Below, piece after piece: positions 25,410-34,710 of a stretch of 64,000 nucleotides of DNA. The stretch covers positions 1 through 64,000 of the forward strand of contig JNWL01000017.1 in assembly GCA_000716465.1 (NCBI GenBank), in the 5' to 3' direction. The DNA comes from Streptomyces bikiniensis (GTDB lineage: Bacteria; Actinomycetota; Actinomycetes; Streptomycetales; Streptomycetaceae). The position numbers and the translations under genes were made by a program. Numbering within the stretch: position 1 is the stretch's first letter; the number at the start of each line of letters is the position of its first letter. A model generated the notes under the pieces. That model saw only the letters and a list, made by a program, of their open reading frames with translations, was not told where the DNA came from and searched no databases.

Positions 25410-25480
25410 CGTCGCCCCCGTCCCCGTCGTCCGTCGCCTCGTACACGACATTCCTCCCCGTTTACTCCTACTGCCCCATT

Positions 25481-25512
25481 GCGATCGTGACGGCTCCGCA
25501 TCGAACGATCGC
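25481..25512. promoter_or_regulatory. Inverted repeat upstream of the 152-residue gene
   Basis: gcgatcgt (25481-25488) and acgatcgc (25505-25512) are perfect inverted half-sites, 16 bases apart, 72-103 bases upstream of GTG 25409 in an AT-richer spacer. A dimeric regulator site is likely by form; identity unknown. Confidence 0.45.
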
Positions 25513-25612
25513 GTGCGTACCACTGTAATGACTGGGACCGACAGCCCCAAGTGACGTGCATCGCAGGAGACTTCCGCGCACCGACGCTATCAGCCGTGTG
25601 CGGCTGCAACCG

Positions 25613-26878
25613 TCACGGGGCGGACCGTCTCGCGGTTCCGCGCCGGTGGTCCCGCAGGGCCACCGCCGTGCCGACGATCGCCGCCACCAGGACGCCCCCG
25701 CCGACCACCACGTAGGTCGCCAGGCGGGCCGCGCGCTGCTCCGGGGTCTCCCCCAGGTGGAGGGCGGCCGGGGTCGGGGCCTCGGCGCGGGTCACCCCCT
25801 CGTGGGCGACGGGCTTCTCGATGGGCTTGTCGTCCTCGGTCAGGGCCCTGACCGGGTCGACCACCCCCCAGCCGACCAGGCGGTCGTGGCCCGCGACCGA
25901 GCGTTCGGCGGTCTGCTGGATCTGGGCGACGATCTGCTCCTGCGTCCAGTCGCGGTGCTCGGCCTTGACGAGAGCGGCCAGACCGGCGACGTACGGGGCG
26001 GAGAAGCTGGTGCCGTTGTCGGCGCAGTGGCCGCCGCCCGGCACCGTGGAGACCATGTCGACGCCGGGCGCGGCCACGCCGACGAACTCGCCAGACTGGG
26101 AGAACTGCGCGCGCTCGTTGTTGCGGTCCGAGGCGGCGACGGCGAGGACGCCCTCGTACGAGGCCGGGTACGTGCTCTTGACGTTGCCGCCGAGGCCGTC
26201 GTTGCCCGCCGACGCGACGACCACGATCTCCCGCTTCAGGGCCTCGTTCACGGCGTCTTCGAGGAGCTTGGTGGGCCGCACCGCGTCGGCCGTGTCCTGC
26301 GAGATGTTGATCACGTCGGCCTTCTTGGCGATGGCGTGCCGGATCGCCGTCGCCAGCGTCTCCGCGGTGCCGTTGCCCTCGGCGTCGTTCTGCTGGATGG
26401 GGATGATCACGGCGTCCGGTGCGAGGCCGACGAACCCGGTGCCCTTGGCGGGGCGGGCGGCGATGATGCCGGCCACCTTGGTGCCGTGGCCCACGGTGTC
26501 CGTGGTGCCCTGCTCGTTGCCCCGCTTCAGCTTGTAGCCGTTGGCGTCCTTGGCGTCCTTGGGGATGAGGTTGATCCCGCTCTTGACGTCCACGGCCTTG
26601 GCCAGCTGCGGGTTCTTCACGTCGACGCCCGTGTCGATGACCGCGACCCGGACGCCCTTGCCGGTGGACTGCGACCACAGTTCGTCCAGCAGCACGCGCT
26701 GGAGCGCCCAGGGGCGCCCCTCGTACGTCTTGCCCGGGTACGTGCACTGGGAGCCGTCGTCCGCCACCGCCGGCGTGGAGAACGGCAGGCCGAGGGCGCA
26801 GAGCGCCGTCGTGGCCGCGACGACGAGCGCGCGCCGGGAGGGGCTGGAGAGCCGGTGGGCCGGCGTCCGGGCCCTCAT
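25613..26878 (-). CDS. mycP: Type VII secretion subtilisin-like protease (mycosin 2)
   Basis: A second S8 protease of 421 residues with signal peptide (cleavage near PAVADD), triad Asp82 (VIDTG), His131 (VGHGTKV) and Ser291 (GTSFSAP), and a C-terminal transmembrane helix (TYVVVGGGVLVAAIVGTAVA) with basic tail. An N-terminal extension with Cys45 and a pro-like loop with KRGNEQGTT is typical of mycosins. ATG 26878 overlaps the eccB stop as ATGA, so it is translationally coupled to eccB. It is clearly diverged from mycosin 1, indicating two roles rather than a recent copy. Confidence 0.9.
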   Translation of the reverse strand: MRARTPAHRLSSPSRRALVVAATTALCALGLPFSTPAVADDGSQCTYPGKTYEGRPWALQRVLLDELWSQSTGKGVRVAVIDTGVDVKNPQLAKAVDVKSGINLIPKDAKDANGYKLKRGNEQGTTDTVGHGTKVAGIIAARPAKGTGFVGLAPDAVIIPIQQNDAEGNGTAETLATAIRHAIAKKADVINISQDTADAVRPTKLLEDAVNEALKREIVVVASAGNDGLGGNVKSTYPASYEGVLAVAASDRNNERAQFSQSGEFVGVAAPGVDMVSTVPGGGHCADNGTSFSAPYVAGLAALVKAEHRDWTQEQIVAQIQQTAERSVAGHDRLVGWGVVDPVRALTEDDKPIEKPVAHEGVTRAEAPTPAALHLGETPEQRAARLATYVVVGGGVLVAAIVGTAVALRDHRRGTARRSAP

Positions 26879-28398
26879 GAGCCCTGCGGCTGGCGCGCGC
26901 CGCCCGTGGAGAGGCGGGGGCCGGTGGGCAGGAAGGTCGACCACTCGGCGGGGATGGGCAGCGGCTCGACGTTCTTGTAGCCGAGGCGGTTCTGGGCCTG
27001 CTGCGCCTCCGCCTGCCGGGCCTGCTTCTCCTCGGCCGAGCCGGACGAGCCGATCCCGGAGTCGTCGGTGGCGCTGTCGCCGTTGGACTGCATCGCGTAG
27101 CGCAGACCGGTGTCGGTGACGAGGAACAGGAAGCCGCTGGACGTCGTGGAGCCCTTGAACTGCCGGAACAGCTGCCCCGAACCGGGGGTGACGTACGCGC
27201 TGCTGGAGCCGGCCGGCAGGGCGGCGGGAAAGTCCTCGCCCGCCCAGGTGCTCAGCGTGGTCGCCCCGTTGTCCGCGTCGACCTCGCGCAGCACGTTACA
27301 AATGGTGTTCCGGCTGCCCTCGGCGGTGCTCGCCTCGTTGACGGGCACCGGGACGGCCCGGGGCCACTTCTTGTCCCGGGCGAAGGCGCGGCCGGGCTGG
27401 AAGGCGCCGCCGCTGACCGAGGTCGCCTGGCCCGCCTGGCCGAGGTCGACGAGCTGCCGGCTGTTGAGGAGCAGCTTGGCCGTGAAGTCCGTGACGGGGG
27501 CGACCGTTCCCCGGAGCACGACGTACATCTGCTTCCGGGTGCCGTCCGTCGCGGACAGCACCATTCCGATCCGGTCGGCCCCGGAGGGGAGGTCTCCGAT
27601 CCCGGCGGGTTCGCCCACCCGGCCGGGGACGGTCGGGAAGGAGATGGCGTCGCCCTTGTGGAGGGTGTTCAGCCACGCGCCGGAGACCCGCTGGGCGGCG
27701 CGGCCCTGGCCGACGAGCTGGCGCAGGAGCAGTTCGTCCTTCTCCACGGGGTACGCGGTCCCCCTGGCGTCGACCACGTAGCGGGTGCGGTCGGGGCCCT
27801 CGACGTAGAGGAGCTCGCCGCCGGTCAGCCGCTCGGTGCCGTCGGTCTTCGCCTCCTCGCGGGCGGCGAGGACGAACGCCGCCTTCTGGATGGCCCGGCC
27901 GCCCTCGCCCGGGCGCTCGCAGACGGCCCAGCGCTTGGCGGCGCCGGCCTCCTTGTCACCGGGAAGGCGGTCGGGGGCGTAGGGGATGCCGAGCGTGGCG
28001 CCGTGCGGGATCTTGCCGCTGTCGAGCACGGACTCGTCGACGTTGATGACCTTGCCCTTGTCGGGGTCGAGGAGCAGCTTGGCCGACGACATGTTGAGCA
28101 CCGGGTGGAGCTGGGTCTTGTCGCCGGTCTTGAGGACGACGTAGCGGGTGGTCGACTTGCTGGCGATGATGACATTCTCGCCCGGCTTGTCCCAGTTCTT
28201 GGGGGCGACGGGCTTGAACATGCCCCAGGCCCCGAAGACCGCGAGGACCACCGCGCCGACGATGGCTCCCGGCACCACCGCGCGCAGGGGGCGCGGTGCG
28301 CCTTCCTCCGAGCCCGTCGCGTTCGGTTGCACGAACTGTGCGATCAGCCTCCGCTTCGCGAAGGTGTAGGCGTTCAGTTCATCCCGACGTGATGCCAT
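26875..28398 (-). CDS. eccB: Type VII secretion protein EccB
   Basis: Core ESX membrane component of 507 residues. The conserved N-terminus ASRRDELNAYTFAKRRL is followed by a single transmembrane helix (about residues 43-62) and a large extracytoplasmic domain with the repeated Leu/Val strands typical of EccB (RYVVLKTGDKTQLHPVLNMS). Two Cys (in WAVCERP and NTICNVL) probably form a disulfide. It is coupled to mycosin 2 by a 4-base overlap and divergent from eccE across 175 bases. Confidence 0.95.
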   Translation of the reverse strand: MASRRDELNAYTFAKRRLIAQFVQPNATGSEEGAPRPLRAVVPGAIVGAVVLAVFGAWGMFKPVAPKNWDKPGENVIIASKSTTRYVVLKTGDKTQLHPVLNMSSAKLLLDPDKGKVINVDESVLDSGKIPHGATLGIPYAPDRLPGDKEAGAAKRWAVCERPGEGGRAIQKAAFVLAAREEAKTDGTERLTGGELLYVEGPDRTRYVVDARGTAYPVEKDELLLRQLVGQGRAAQRVSGAWLNTLHKGDAISFPTVPGRVGEPAGIGDLPSGADRIGMVLSATDGTRKQMYVVLRGTVAPVTDFTAKLLLNSRQLVDLGQAGQATSVSGGAFQPGRAFARDKKWPRAVPVPVNEASTAEGSRNTICNVLREVDADNGATTLSTWAGEDFPAALPAGSSSAYVTPGSGQLFRQFKGSTTSSGFLFLVTDTGLRYAMQSNGDSATDDSGIGSSGSAEEKQARQAEAQQAQNRLGYKNVEPLPIPAEWSTFLPTGPRLSTGGARQPQGS

Positions 28399-28473
28399 CT
28401 GTTCGCTTGTCCCTCTCCCCGATGGGCGACCAGGGTCCCACACCCGCGGACCCGGACTGCCGTTCAGCCGCCC

Positions 28474-28483
28474 CCTACTATGC
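28474..28483 (+). promoter_or_regulatory. Possible -10 element upstream of eccE
   Basis: ccctactatg (28474-28483) contains TACTAT, a fair -10 match, about 100 bases before the eccE start. The same decamer occurs about 110 bases before the BldB-like gene. No convincing -35 is seen at the usual spacing. Confidence 0.3.
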
Positions 28484-28573
28484 CCGTCGGCGCTTGCGTC
28501 CCACTGCTCAGGTAGGGTGATCGCCCAGTCAACGCCCATGGGAATTCGGCTATTACGGACACGAGGGGGCAAC

Positions 28574-29926
28574 GTGGCGACGGGTACGGCGACGCGTGCA
28601 CGGCGCGGGCGGGCCACCGACCCGGCGCCCGGGACTTCCCGACGGCAACGCAGCAATGACGGCGACGGAGTCCGCACGCCACCCGTCCCGCGGGAGGTCC
28701 CCGCGACCACGGCCCTGCGCCCCCTGTCCCGGGCCGGGCGGGTGGGCCCGTTCCGGCTGCGGCAGCTCGTCCTCGTGGAGTCGGCGCTGGCCCTCGTCGC
28801 GGTCGGTCTGGTGGCCGGCGGCCTCTGGCTCGTGCCCGCCTGCGTCGTCGCCGGCGTCCTGGTCCTGCTGGCCGTGATCCGCCGCCGCGGACAGGCCGTG
28901 CAGGACTGGCTGGGGACCGTGCTCGCGCTCCGCGCGCGCCGGGGCGCCGCCGCCCCCGCCGCAGCCGACACCGACCCCTCCCTCGCTCCGGTGGGCGAGA
29001 ACGTGCCGGGCTTCCGCGCCTCGCCCTACGTCGACCGCAACCACCGCACCGTCGGCATGCTGGGCGACGGCACCTTCCTGACCGCCGTGCTGCGCGTCGA
29101 GGCGAGCGGCTCGGCACTGCGTCCGGTCTTCGGCGCGCGCGCCTTCCCGCTCTCCGTCCTGGGCGGCGCCCTGGAGGTCGACGACATCACGGTGGAGTCG
29201 GTGCAGCTGGTGCAGCAGGTGCGCCCGGCCCCGGCGCTGCACCTCCCCCAGCAGGCCGCGGCCCGGCTCTCGTACGCCCCGCTCCAGGAGCGGACCGGCG
29301 CCCCCGCGCTGCGGCTGACCTGGGTGGCCGTGAAGCTGGACCCCGAACTCTGCCGGGAGGCCGTGGAGGCCCGCGGCGGCGGCCTGGAGGGCGCGCAGCG
29401 CTGCCTGGTGCGGATCGCCGACCACCTGGCCAGCCGGATCACGGGGGCGGGCTTCCAGGCCACGGTGATGGACCAGGAGGAGCTCAACTCCACCGTCGCC
29501 ACGGCGATCTGCACCAATCCGCGCGCCGTCGCCCGCGCGGGCCTGCCCGACAGCGCGCCGCAGCGGCGGACCGCCGAGACCTCCCGGGTCTGGCGGTGCG
29601 ACGACCGCTGGCACACCGCGTACGCGATCGGCCGCTGGCCCGAACTCGGGCGGGGGGCGACGCCGCTGCCCCGGCTGGTCTCGCTGCTCACCTCCGTACC
29701 GGCGTACGCCACGACGTTCAGCCTGACCGTCCGGCGCGGCACGCGCCAGGGGGCCATGGACCTCGACGGCCACGTGCGGGTCACCGGCGGCTCCGACAAC
29801 GAACTGGTCCGGGTGCGGCGGGCCCTGGAAGAGGCGGCGCGCGCCGCGAAGGTCGGCCTGCTGCGCCTGGACCGCGAGCAGCTGCCGGGCGTGCTGGCGA
29901 CGATGCCCCTGGGAGGCGCCCGATGA
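28574..29926 (+). CDS. eccE: Type VII secretion protein EccE
   Basis: A 450-residue ESX membrane protein: a basic N-terminal leader, two adjacent transmembrane helices (about residues 70-110), then the cytoplasmic EccE domain (YVDRNHRTVGMLGDGTFLTAVLRVE). GTG 28574 with GAGGGGGC upstream is chosen; longer in-frame starts overlap the promoter region. Its stop overlaps the next gene as ATGA. EccE completes the EccB-C-D-E membrane complex encoded in this window. Confidence 0.88.
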   Translation: MATGTATRARRGRATDPAPGTSRRQRSNDGDGVRTPPVPREVPATTALRPLSRAGRVGPFRLRQLVLVESALALVAVGLVAGGLWLVPACVVAGVLVLLAVIRRRGQAVQDWLGTVLALRARRGAAAPAAADTDPSLAPVGENVPGFRASPYVDRNHRTVGMLGDGTFLTAVLRVEASGSALRPVFGARAFPLSVLGGALEVDDITVESVQLVQQVRPAPALHLPQQAAARLSYAPLQERTGAPALRLTWVAVKLDPELCREAVEARGGGLEGAQRCLVRIADHLASRITGAGFQATVMDQEELNSTVATAICTNPRAVARAGLPDSAPQRRTAETSRVWRCDDRWHTAYAIGRWPELGRGATPLPRLVSLLTSVPAYATTFSLTVRRGTRQGAMDLDGHVRVTGGSDNELVRVRRALEEAARAAKVGLLRLDREQLPGVLATMPLGGAR

Positions 29927-30642
29927 TCGGACGTGGCCGGAAGGCGGCCGGGCCGCGCGGCCTGACCGGGCCGCGGCACGCGGGGCACACCATGCCCGCG
30001 GACCACCTCTCCGCCCTGTCCCTGCCCGTGGGCGACGACGGCGTGGTCGTCGGCGAGGACGCCGAGGGGCGGTCGCAGCTAGTCGGGTTCCACCGCTCGG
30101 CGCCGTACGACGTGCTCCTCGTCGGCGGCCTGTGGACGGCACAGGTGCTGGCGCTGCGCGCGGCCGGCACCGGCGCGCGCGTGGTGGTGGAGACCGGGCG
30201 CCCCCACGAGTGGGTCGGCCTGGCGCAGGCGGCGGGAGCGGGCCTGGAGTGCATCACGCTCCACGACGTGGGGCGGGTGCCCCCGCTGGGCGCGACCGTC
30301 GGCAGCCCGGCCGTGGTCGTGCGCGACTGCGGTATGCGCCCGCCGCGCGGACGCGTCGTCTCCGCCCCCTGGCAGTCGGTGCTGACCCTCCTTCCCTACC
30401 TCAGCCCGGTGGCACCGCGGCTCATGCGGTCCGCGACGCTCGTGGGCGTCCAGCGGGTCTCCCCGCAGGAGGCGCAGCAGACCGGCCGCATCCTGGGACT
30501 TTCGCGGGGCGAGGTCGAGGCGCTGCCGACGCTGGCGGACGGGGTCACGCTCTGGTGCTCCGGCGGGGAGCGGCAGTGGGTCATGACGAGCCCCACGGAC
30601 GTGGAGGCCGGGCTGCTCGGCACGGCCCGCCGGATGGACTGA
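29923..30642 (+). CDS. ESX-associated hypothetical protein coupled to eccE
   Basis: A 239-residue cytoplasmic-looking protein beginning [13 protein letters not shown]. It has a nucleotide-binding-like central pattern ([20 protein letters not shown]) and [10 protein letters not shown], without a true P-loop; no transmembrane segment or signal is seen. The ATG overlaps the eccE stop (ATGA), so production is tied to EccE. I do not recognise the family. Immediately after its stop lies a 27-bp tandem repeat that is open in another frame, suggesting the C-terminus may once have been longer. Confidence 0.8.
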   Translation: MIGRGRKAAGPRGLTGPRHAGHTMPADHLSALSLPVGDDGVVVGEDAEGRSQLVGFHRSAPYDVLLVGGLWTAQVLALRAAGTGARVVVETGRPHEWVGLAQAAGAGLECITLHDVGRVPPLGATVGSPAVVVRDCGMRPPRGRVVSAPWQSVLTLLPYLSPVAPRLMRSATLVGVQRVSPQEAQQTGRILGLSRGEVEALPTLADGVTLWCSGGERQWVMTSPTDVEAGLLGTARRMD

Positions 30643-30643
30643 G

Positions 30644-30760
30644 CCGCCCCCGGGTGAAGCGGAGGCCGAACCGCCCCCGGATGAAGCGGAGACCGAACCG
30701 CCACCGGGTGAAGCGGGGGCCGAACCGCCCCCGGGTGAAGCGGGGGCCGAACCGCCCCCG
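30644..30760. repeat. 27-bp tandem repeat, four copies plus a partial
   Basis: Units start at 30644, 30671, 30698, 30725 and 30752 (partial); each reads ccgcccccgggtgaagcg then a short variable part ending gccgaa, with only one to three changes between copies. The length is a multiple of three, and in the frame of base 30641 the repeat reads [36 protein letters not shown]. It starts one base after the preceding stop codon. Confidence 0.85.
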
Positions 30761-30777
30761 CGGGAGCGCCGGGCTCC

Positions 30778-30783
30778 CTACTA
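30778..30783 (+). promoter_or_regulatory. Possible -10 element upstream of the BldB-like gene
   Basis: TACTAT inside ccctactatg, the same decamer as upstream of eccE. It lies just after the tandem repeats and about 105 bases before the ATG. No clear -35 is present. Confidence 0.3.
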
Positions 30784-30887
30784 TGGCCCGGACGGGCCGT
30801 CGCCCCGGCGGTCGCCGGGCACCGGCGAACGGCTCGGCACCGTGCGAGACTTGGGCCGTTCGACCGGCCGTGAGCGAAAGGAACCCC

Positions 30888-31121
30888 ATGGGGAGCGCGC
30901 AGGAAAAGGACGAGCTGTACGCCCTCGACATCTCCGACGTCGAATGGCAGGGTGCCCCCGGCACGAGCCCGGACGAGGAGCGCGTCGAGATCGCTCATCT
31001 GCCGGGCGGGGGCGTGGCCATGCGCTCCTCGCTGGACCACGGCACCGTGCTGCGCTACACCGAGGCCGAGTGGCGGGCGTTCGTGCTCGGCGCCCGGGAC
31101 GGGGAGTTCGACCTCCGCTGA
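30888..31121 (+). CDS. BldB-like DUF397 small protein
   Basis: A 77-residue protein with a DUF397 domain: [11 protein letters not shown] at the start, [19 protein letters not shown] in the middle and [19 protein letters not shown] at the end. Many DUF397 genes pair with Scr1-type helix-turn-helix regulators, but here none is adjacent; it sits within the ESX locus. In S. coelicolor bldB, a DUF397-family gene needed for development, lies next to the ESX genes, so orthology is likely but the length (77 versus about 98 recalled) leaves doubt. ATG 30888 has GAAAGG upstream. Confidence 0.75.
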   Translation: MGSAQEKDELYALDISDVEWQGAPGTSPDEERVEIAHLPGGGVAMRSSLDHGTVLRYTEAEWRAFVLGARDGEFDLR

Positions 31122-31489
31122 GGCGTCGGGGCCGGCCGGGGATCCCGGGGCTCCACGGACCGGCGGTCGCGCGCCCGGAGACGGGCCCGCGACCGCCGGT
31201 CCTGCGTTACGGGCCCGAAATCGTGCGCGGTCGTACCGTTCCGCCCCTCTTCTCCTTCACGCTCCGCCGTACCGGAGTCACTTCGGGGCACCGCGCGACG
31301 GGAGGGACGGGCGCGGGGCGGACGGGCCTGCCGCGGTGGTGGCGGGGACGATTAGGCTGGACCGGGGCACGGCAGGAGAACCCTCGGAACCGTCCGCCGT
31401 GCTCCAGGGGGAGAGCCGGGCCCATCGGAAGTGAACGGTGGCCCCCGCCCACGACGGCACGAGGGTGCTCGACCACACCAGGAGGCAGA
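31122..31489. other. Gene-free spacer before the EspI-like gene
   Basis: A 368-base region. It holds a strong 15-bp hairpin (listed separately) and, near the right end, a GC-rich leader with a possible TAGGCT -10 (31353-31358) and the GGAGG ribosome site at 31481. No coding frame with family features is seen. Confidence 0.6.
31157..31202 (+). terminator. Hairpin terminator after the BldB-like gene
   Basis: ggaccggcggtcgcg (31157-31171) and cgcgaccgccggtcc (31188-31202) pair perfectly over 15 bases with a 16-base loop, 36 bases past the stop codon. Confidence 0.75.
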
Positions 31490-34400
31490 GTGAACGGCGA
31501 TCGGGACGACATGCACGGGGGCTGGGACCCTGCCGCCGACGATTCCGACGTGGAAGCCGCGGAGCTGACGGGCGAGTTCACCATCGACTACACGCCGCCC
31601 GCCTGGTACGCGCAGAGCACGTCGGGCGACGCCTCCGGCACGGGCACCGGGCAGCAGTACCCGCCGCCCCCGGTGGGGTCGCCGGTCGCCGTGCCCGGTC
31701 CGCCCGCCGGGAGCGGCTTCCCCGCGAACCCGCCGCACCCCCCGGCGGCTCCCGTGCCGCCCGCCCCCGCCGCGCCCCTGTCCCCCGAGGCGTCCTCGGG
31801 GCCCTTCGGCAACGGCGACCTGGAGAGCGGCGCGACGATGCGGTTCTCCCCCGTGGCGATGCGGCGGGAGATGGAGGAGATCGCGGAGCGCGCCGCGGCG
31901 GCGCGGTCCGCCTCGGCGAGCGGCGAGGACGGGGGTGCGGCGACTTCTTCGGAGACGGCCCCCGCGGCCTCGGAGACGGCCTCGGTGCCATCGGAAGCGG
32001 CCCCCGCGGCCTCAGAGACGGCCTCCGCGTCCTCGGAAGCGGTCTCCGCCCCGTCGGACGGACCGGCCGTGCCGCCGGCGGCGGGTCCGGAGACCGCCGG
32101 ACCGTCGTCCGACGCTCCTTCCACCGCGGTGCGGGAGGAGCCGGCCGACGACGCCGGCACCCCGTCCGGGCGGGCCTCCGGGGACGACGGCACGCGGGCC
32201 CCGGCGGACCGGGACGGCGAGGATCCGGCGAAGTCCGTCGCGGACGAGACCCGGGAGGGGGCCGACGCGGCCGCTGGTGACACCGCGGCCGGCGCCGCCG
32301 GGACCACCGCCGATGGCGCCTCCCCCGAGAGCTCCCGCTCCGAGGACGCCCCTGCCGAGGAGGCACGCGCAGAGGAGGCCCCGGCTCCCGAGCAGCCCGC
32401 CGGACCCCAGGACACCTCCCCCGTGCCCGAGGCTCCTCAGGTCTCCGCCCCCGCTCCCGGTTCCTTCCCGCCCCCCGCCGCGCCCGGACTGCCGCCGCTG
32501 CCGCCGTCGTTCCAGCCGGCCGCCCCCGCCCAGCAGTGGCCCGCGCAGCCGGTGCCGGGCGCCCAGCCGGCACCCCCGGCCGCGCCGCTGCCGCCCGCCG
32601 CCGCCTGGCCGGCGCCCGCGACCGCGCCCGGTGCGCCCGGCGGTGTGCCGCCGCAGGCGCAGGAGCCCGGCGGGTACGGCTACCCGCAGGCCCCGCAGCC
32701 TCCCCAGGCGCCCCAGCCCCAGCCCGTTCAGCCCTCCGCGCCTCAGGGCGGGTACGGCTTCCCCCACCCCGGTACGCCTCCGCAGCAGGCCGGTCACGGC
32801 TACCCGCAGCAGCCCGGCGGTGTGCCGCCGCAGGCCCAGGGGCCGGGCGGGTACGGCTTCCCGCACCCCGGTGCCGTACCCCCGCAGGCTCCCCCGGCAC
32901 AGGCACAGGCACAGCCACAAACCCCTCAGGGACAGGCACCGCACGACGCGCAGCCGCCCGTCGACCCCCGGTCCGGTGCCGCCTGGCCCTCGCCCGTGAC
33001 GCACGACCAGCGGGAGCGGTCCGTGCCGGGCGCCCCGCTCGGGTACAACGCGGCCGTCGAGCTCTCCTCCGACCGGCTGCTGCGGAACAGCAAGCAGAAG
33101 CCCAAGTCCAGCCGCACCCCCGGCGCCGCCTCCCGCTTCAAGCTCGGCGGCAGGAAGGAGGAGGCGGAGCGGCAGCGGAAGCTGGACCTGATCCGGACGC
33201 CGGTCCTCTCCTGCTACCGGATCGCGGTCATCTCGCTCAAGGGCGGCGTCGGCAAGACCACGACGACCACCGCGCTCGGCGCGACCCTGGCGACCGAGCG
33301 GCAGGACAAGATCCTGGCGATCGACGCCAACCCGGACGCCGGCACCCTGGGCCGCCGAGTGCGGCGCGAGACCGGGGCGACCATCCGCGACCTGGTGCAG
33401 GCGATCCCGTACCTCCACTCGTACATGGACATCCGCCGGTTCACCTCGCAGGCGCCCTCGGGCCTGGAGATCCTCGCCAACGACGTGGACCCGGCCGTCT
33501 CGACGACCTTCAACGACGAGGACTACCGGCGGGCGATCGACGTCCTGGGCAAGCAGTACCCGATCATCCTCACCGACTCGGGCACCGGCCTGCTCTACAG
33601 CGCCATGCGCGGGGTGCTCGACCTCGCCGACCAGCTCATCATCATCTCGACGCCCTCCGTGGACGGCGCCTCCAGCGCGTCGACCACCCTGGACTGGCTC
33701 TCCGCGCACGGCTACGCGGACCTGGTGCAGCGCTCCATCACCGTCATCTCGGGAGTCCGCGAGACCGGCAAGATGATCAAGGTCGAGGACATCGTGCAGC
33801 ACTTCCAGACCCGCTGCCGCGGGGTCGTGGTCGTGCCCTTCGACGAGCACCTGGCGGCCGGTGCCGAGGTCGACCTCGACATGATGCGGCCGAAGACCCG
33901 CGAGGCGTACTTCCACCTGTCGGCGATGGTGGCCGAGGACTTCGCGCGGGCGCAGCAGGCGCAGGGCCTGTGGACCGGCGACGGCCCGGGCGCGGTGCCG
34001 CCGCACATGGCTCCGCCGATGCCGGGACAGCCGTACCCGGGCCAGCCGGGCCAGTACGGTCAGCCCGGCCAGTACGGCCAGCAGGCCCCCGGCCATTTCA
34101 CCCCGGGACAGCCCGGACAGCTCGCACAGCCCGCCCAGCAGGGGCAGCCCGGGCAGCCGCTGCCGGGGCAGTACGCGCCCGGTCAGCCCGCGCCCGGTCA
34201 GCCGTACGCGCCCCAGGCCCCCCAGCCCGGTCAGCCCTACCCGCCGCAGGCGTATCCGGCCCCCGGCGGCCAGGCCGTACCGGGACAGCAGGGACAGCAG
34301 GGACAGCCCGGACAGGCCCCCGGCCCGATGCCCGGTCAGTTCGCCCAGGCCCCGCCCGGTCAGCCGATGCCCGGCCAGGCGGCGCCCGGACAGCCCGCGC

Positions 34401-34621
34401 CCGGACAGCCGTACGCCCCCCAGGCTCCGTACCCCGGTCAGCCCTATCCGGCGCATTCCGGACAGCCGGGCGTTCCCGGCGTGCCCCCGGCCTGGCAGCA
34501 GCAGCCGGCCCCGGCGCAGGCTCCGCCGCAGGAGGTTCCCGAGCAGTACACCGGGCAGCCGCTGCCCCCGCCGGCGGGCCCGCCGGCCCCTCCGCAGACT
34601 CCGCCAGCCCCTCAGCAGTAG
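31490..34621 (+). CDS. EspI/MinD-like ATPase with Pro/Ala-rich arms (T7SS-associated)
   Basis: A 1043-residue protein in three parts. Residues 1-570 are acidic then Pro/Ala/Glu-rich and disordered-looking. Residues about 575-830 form a ParA/MinD-type ATPase with deviant Walker A KGGVGKTT (from residue 584), [12 protein letters not shown], and the switch-like [11 protein letters not shown]. Residues about 850-1043 are PGQ/PAQ-rich repeats. GTG 31490 follows GGAGG. The architecture matches mycobacterial EspI-type proteins that modulate ESX-1; that function here is an inference. It is the last gene of the locus, followed by a perfect hairpin. Confidence 0.85.
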   Translation: MNGDRDDMHGGWDPAADDSDVEAAELTGEFTIDYTPPAWYAQSTSGDASGTGTGQQYPPPPVGSPVAVPGPPAGSGFPANPPHPPAAPVPPAPAAPLSPEASSGPFGNGDLESGATMRFSPVAMRREMEEIAERAAAARSASASGEDGGAATSSETAPAASETASVPSEAAPAASETASASSEAVSAPSDGPAVPPAAGPETAGPSSDAPSTAVREEPADDAGTPSGRASGDDGTRAPADRDGEDPAKSVADETREGADAAAGDTAAGAAGTTADGASPESSRSEDAPAEEARAEEAPAPEQPAGPQDTSPVPEAPQVSAPAPGSFPPPAAPGLPPLPPSFQPAAPAQQWPAQPVPGAQPAPPAAPLPPAAAWPAPATAPGAPGGVPPQAQEPGGYGYPQAPQPPQAPQPQPVQPSAPQGGYGFPHPGTPPQQAGHGYPQQPGGVPPQAQGPGGYGFPHPGAVPPQAPPAQAQAQPQTPQGQAPHDAQPPVDPRSGAAWPSPVTHDQRERSVPGAPLGYNAAVELSSDRLLRNSKQKPKSSRTPGAASRFKLGGRKEEAERQRKLDLIRTPVLSCYRIAVISLKGGVGKTTTTTALGATLATERQDKILAIDANPDAGTLGRRVRRETGATIRDLVQAIPYLHSYMDIRRFTSQAPSGLEILANDVDPAVSTTFNDEDYRRAIDVLGKQYPIILTDSGTGLLYSAMRGVLDLADQLIIISTPSVDGASSASTTLDWLSAHGYADLVQRSITVISGVRETGKMIKVEDIVQHFQTRCRGVVVVPFDEHLAAGAEVDLDMMRPKTREAYFHLSAMVAEDFARAQQAQGLWTGDGPGAVPPHMAPPMPGQPYPGQPGQYGQPGQYGQQAPGHFTPGQPGQLAQPAQQGQPGQPLPGQYAPGQPAPGQPYAPQAPQPGQPYPPQAYPAPGGQAVPGQQGQQGQPGQAPGPMPGQFAQAPPGQPMPGQAAPGQPAPGQPYAPQAPYPGQPYPAHSGQPGVPGVPPAWQQQPAPAQAPPQEVPEQYTGQPLPPPAGPPAPPQTPPAPQQ

Positions 34622-34641
34622 GGCGTCACAGGAGTAGACCA

Positions 34642-34679
34642 ATGAGGCCCCGTATCGGTCGTCCGATACGGGGCCTCAT
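34642..34679. terminator. Perfect 17-bp hairpin terminator closing the ESX locus
   Basis: atgaggccccgtatcgg (34642-34658) and ccgatacggggcctcat (34663-34679) are exact inverted copies around the loop tcgt, 20 bases past the EspI-like stop codon. Confidence 0.9.
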
Positions 34680-34710
34680 GGTGTTCCCGCAGCCCACAAG
34701 GGGTTTGAGT

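Noticed and set aside
30644..30760. CRISPR-like array
   Set aside because: Units are contiguous with no unique spacers and no cas genes; this is a coding-type tandem repeat.
10694..34621. Integrated conjugative element or prophage carrying the ESX locus
   Set aside because: No integrase, tRNA attachment site, relaxase or phage genes are seen, and most of the locus has host-like composition; only 18.2-20.1 kb looks foreign.
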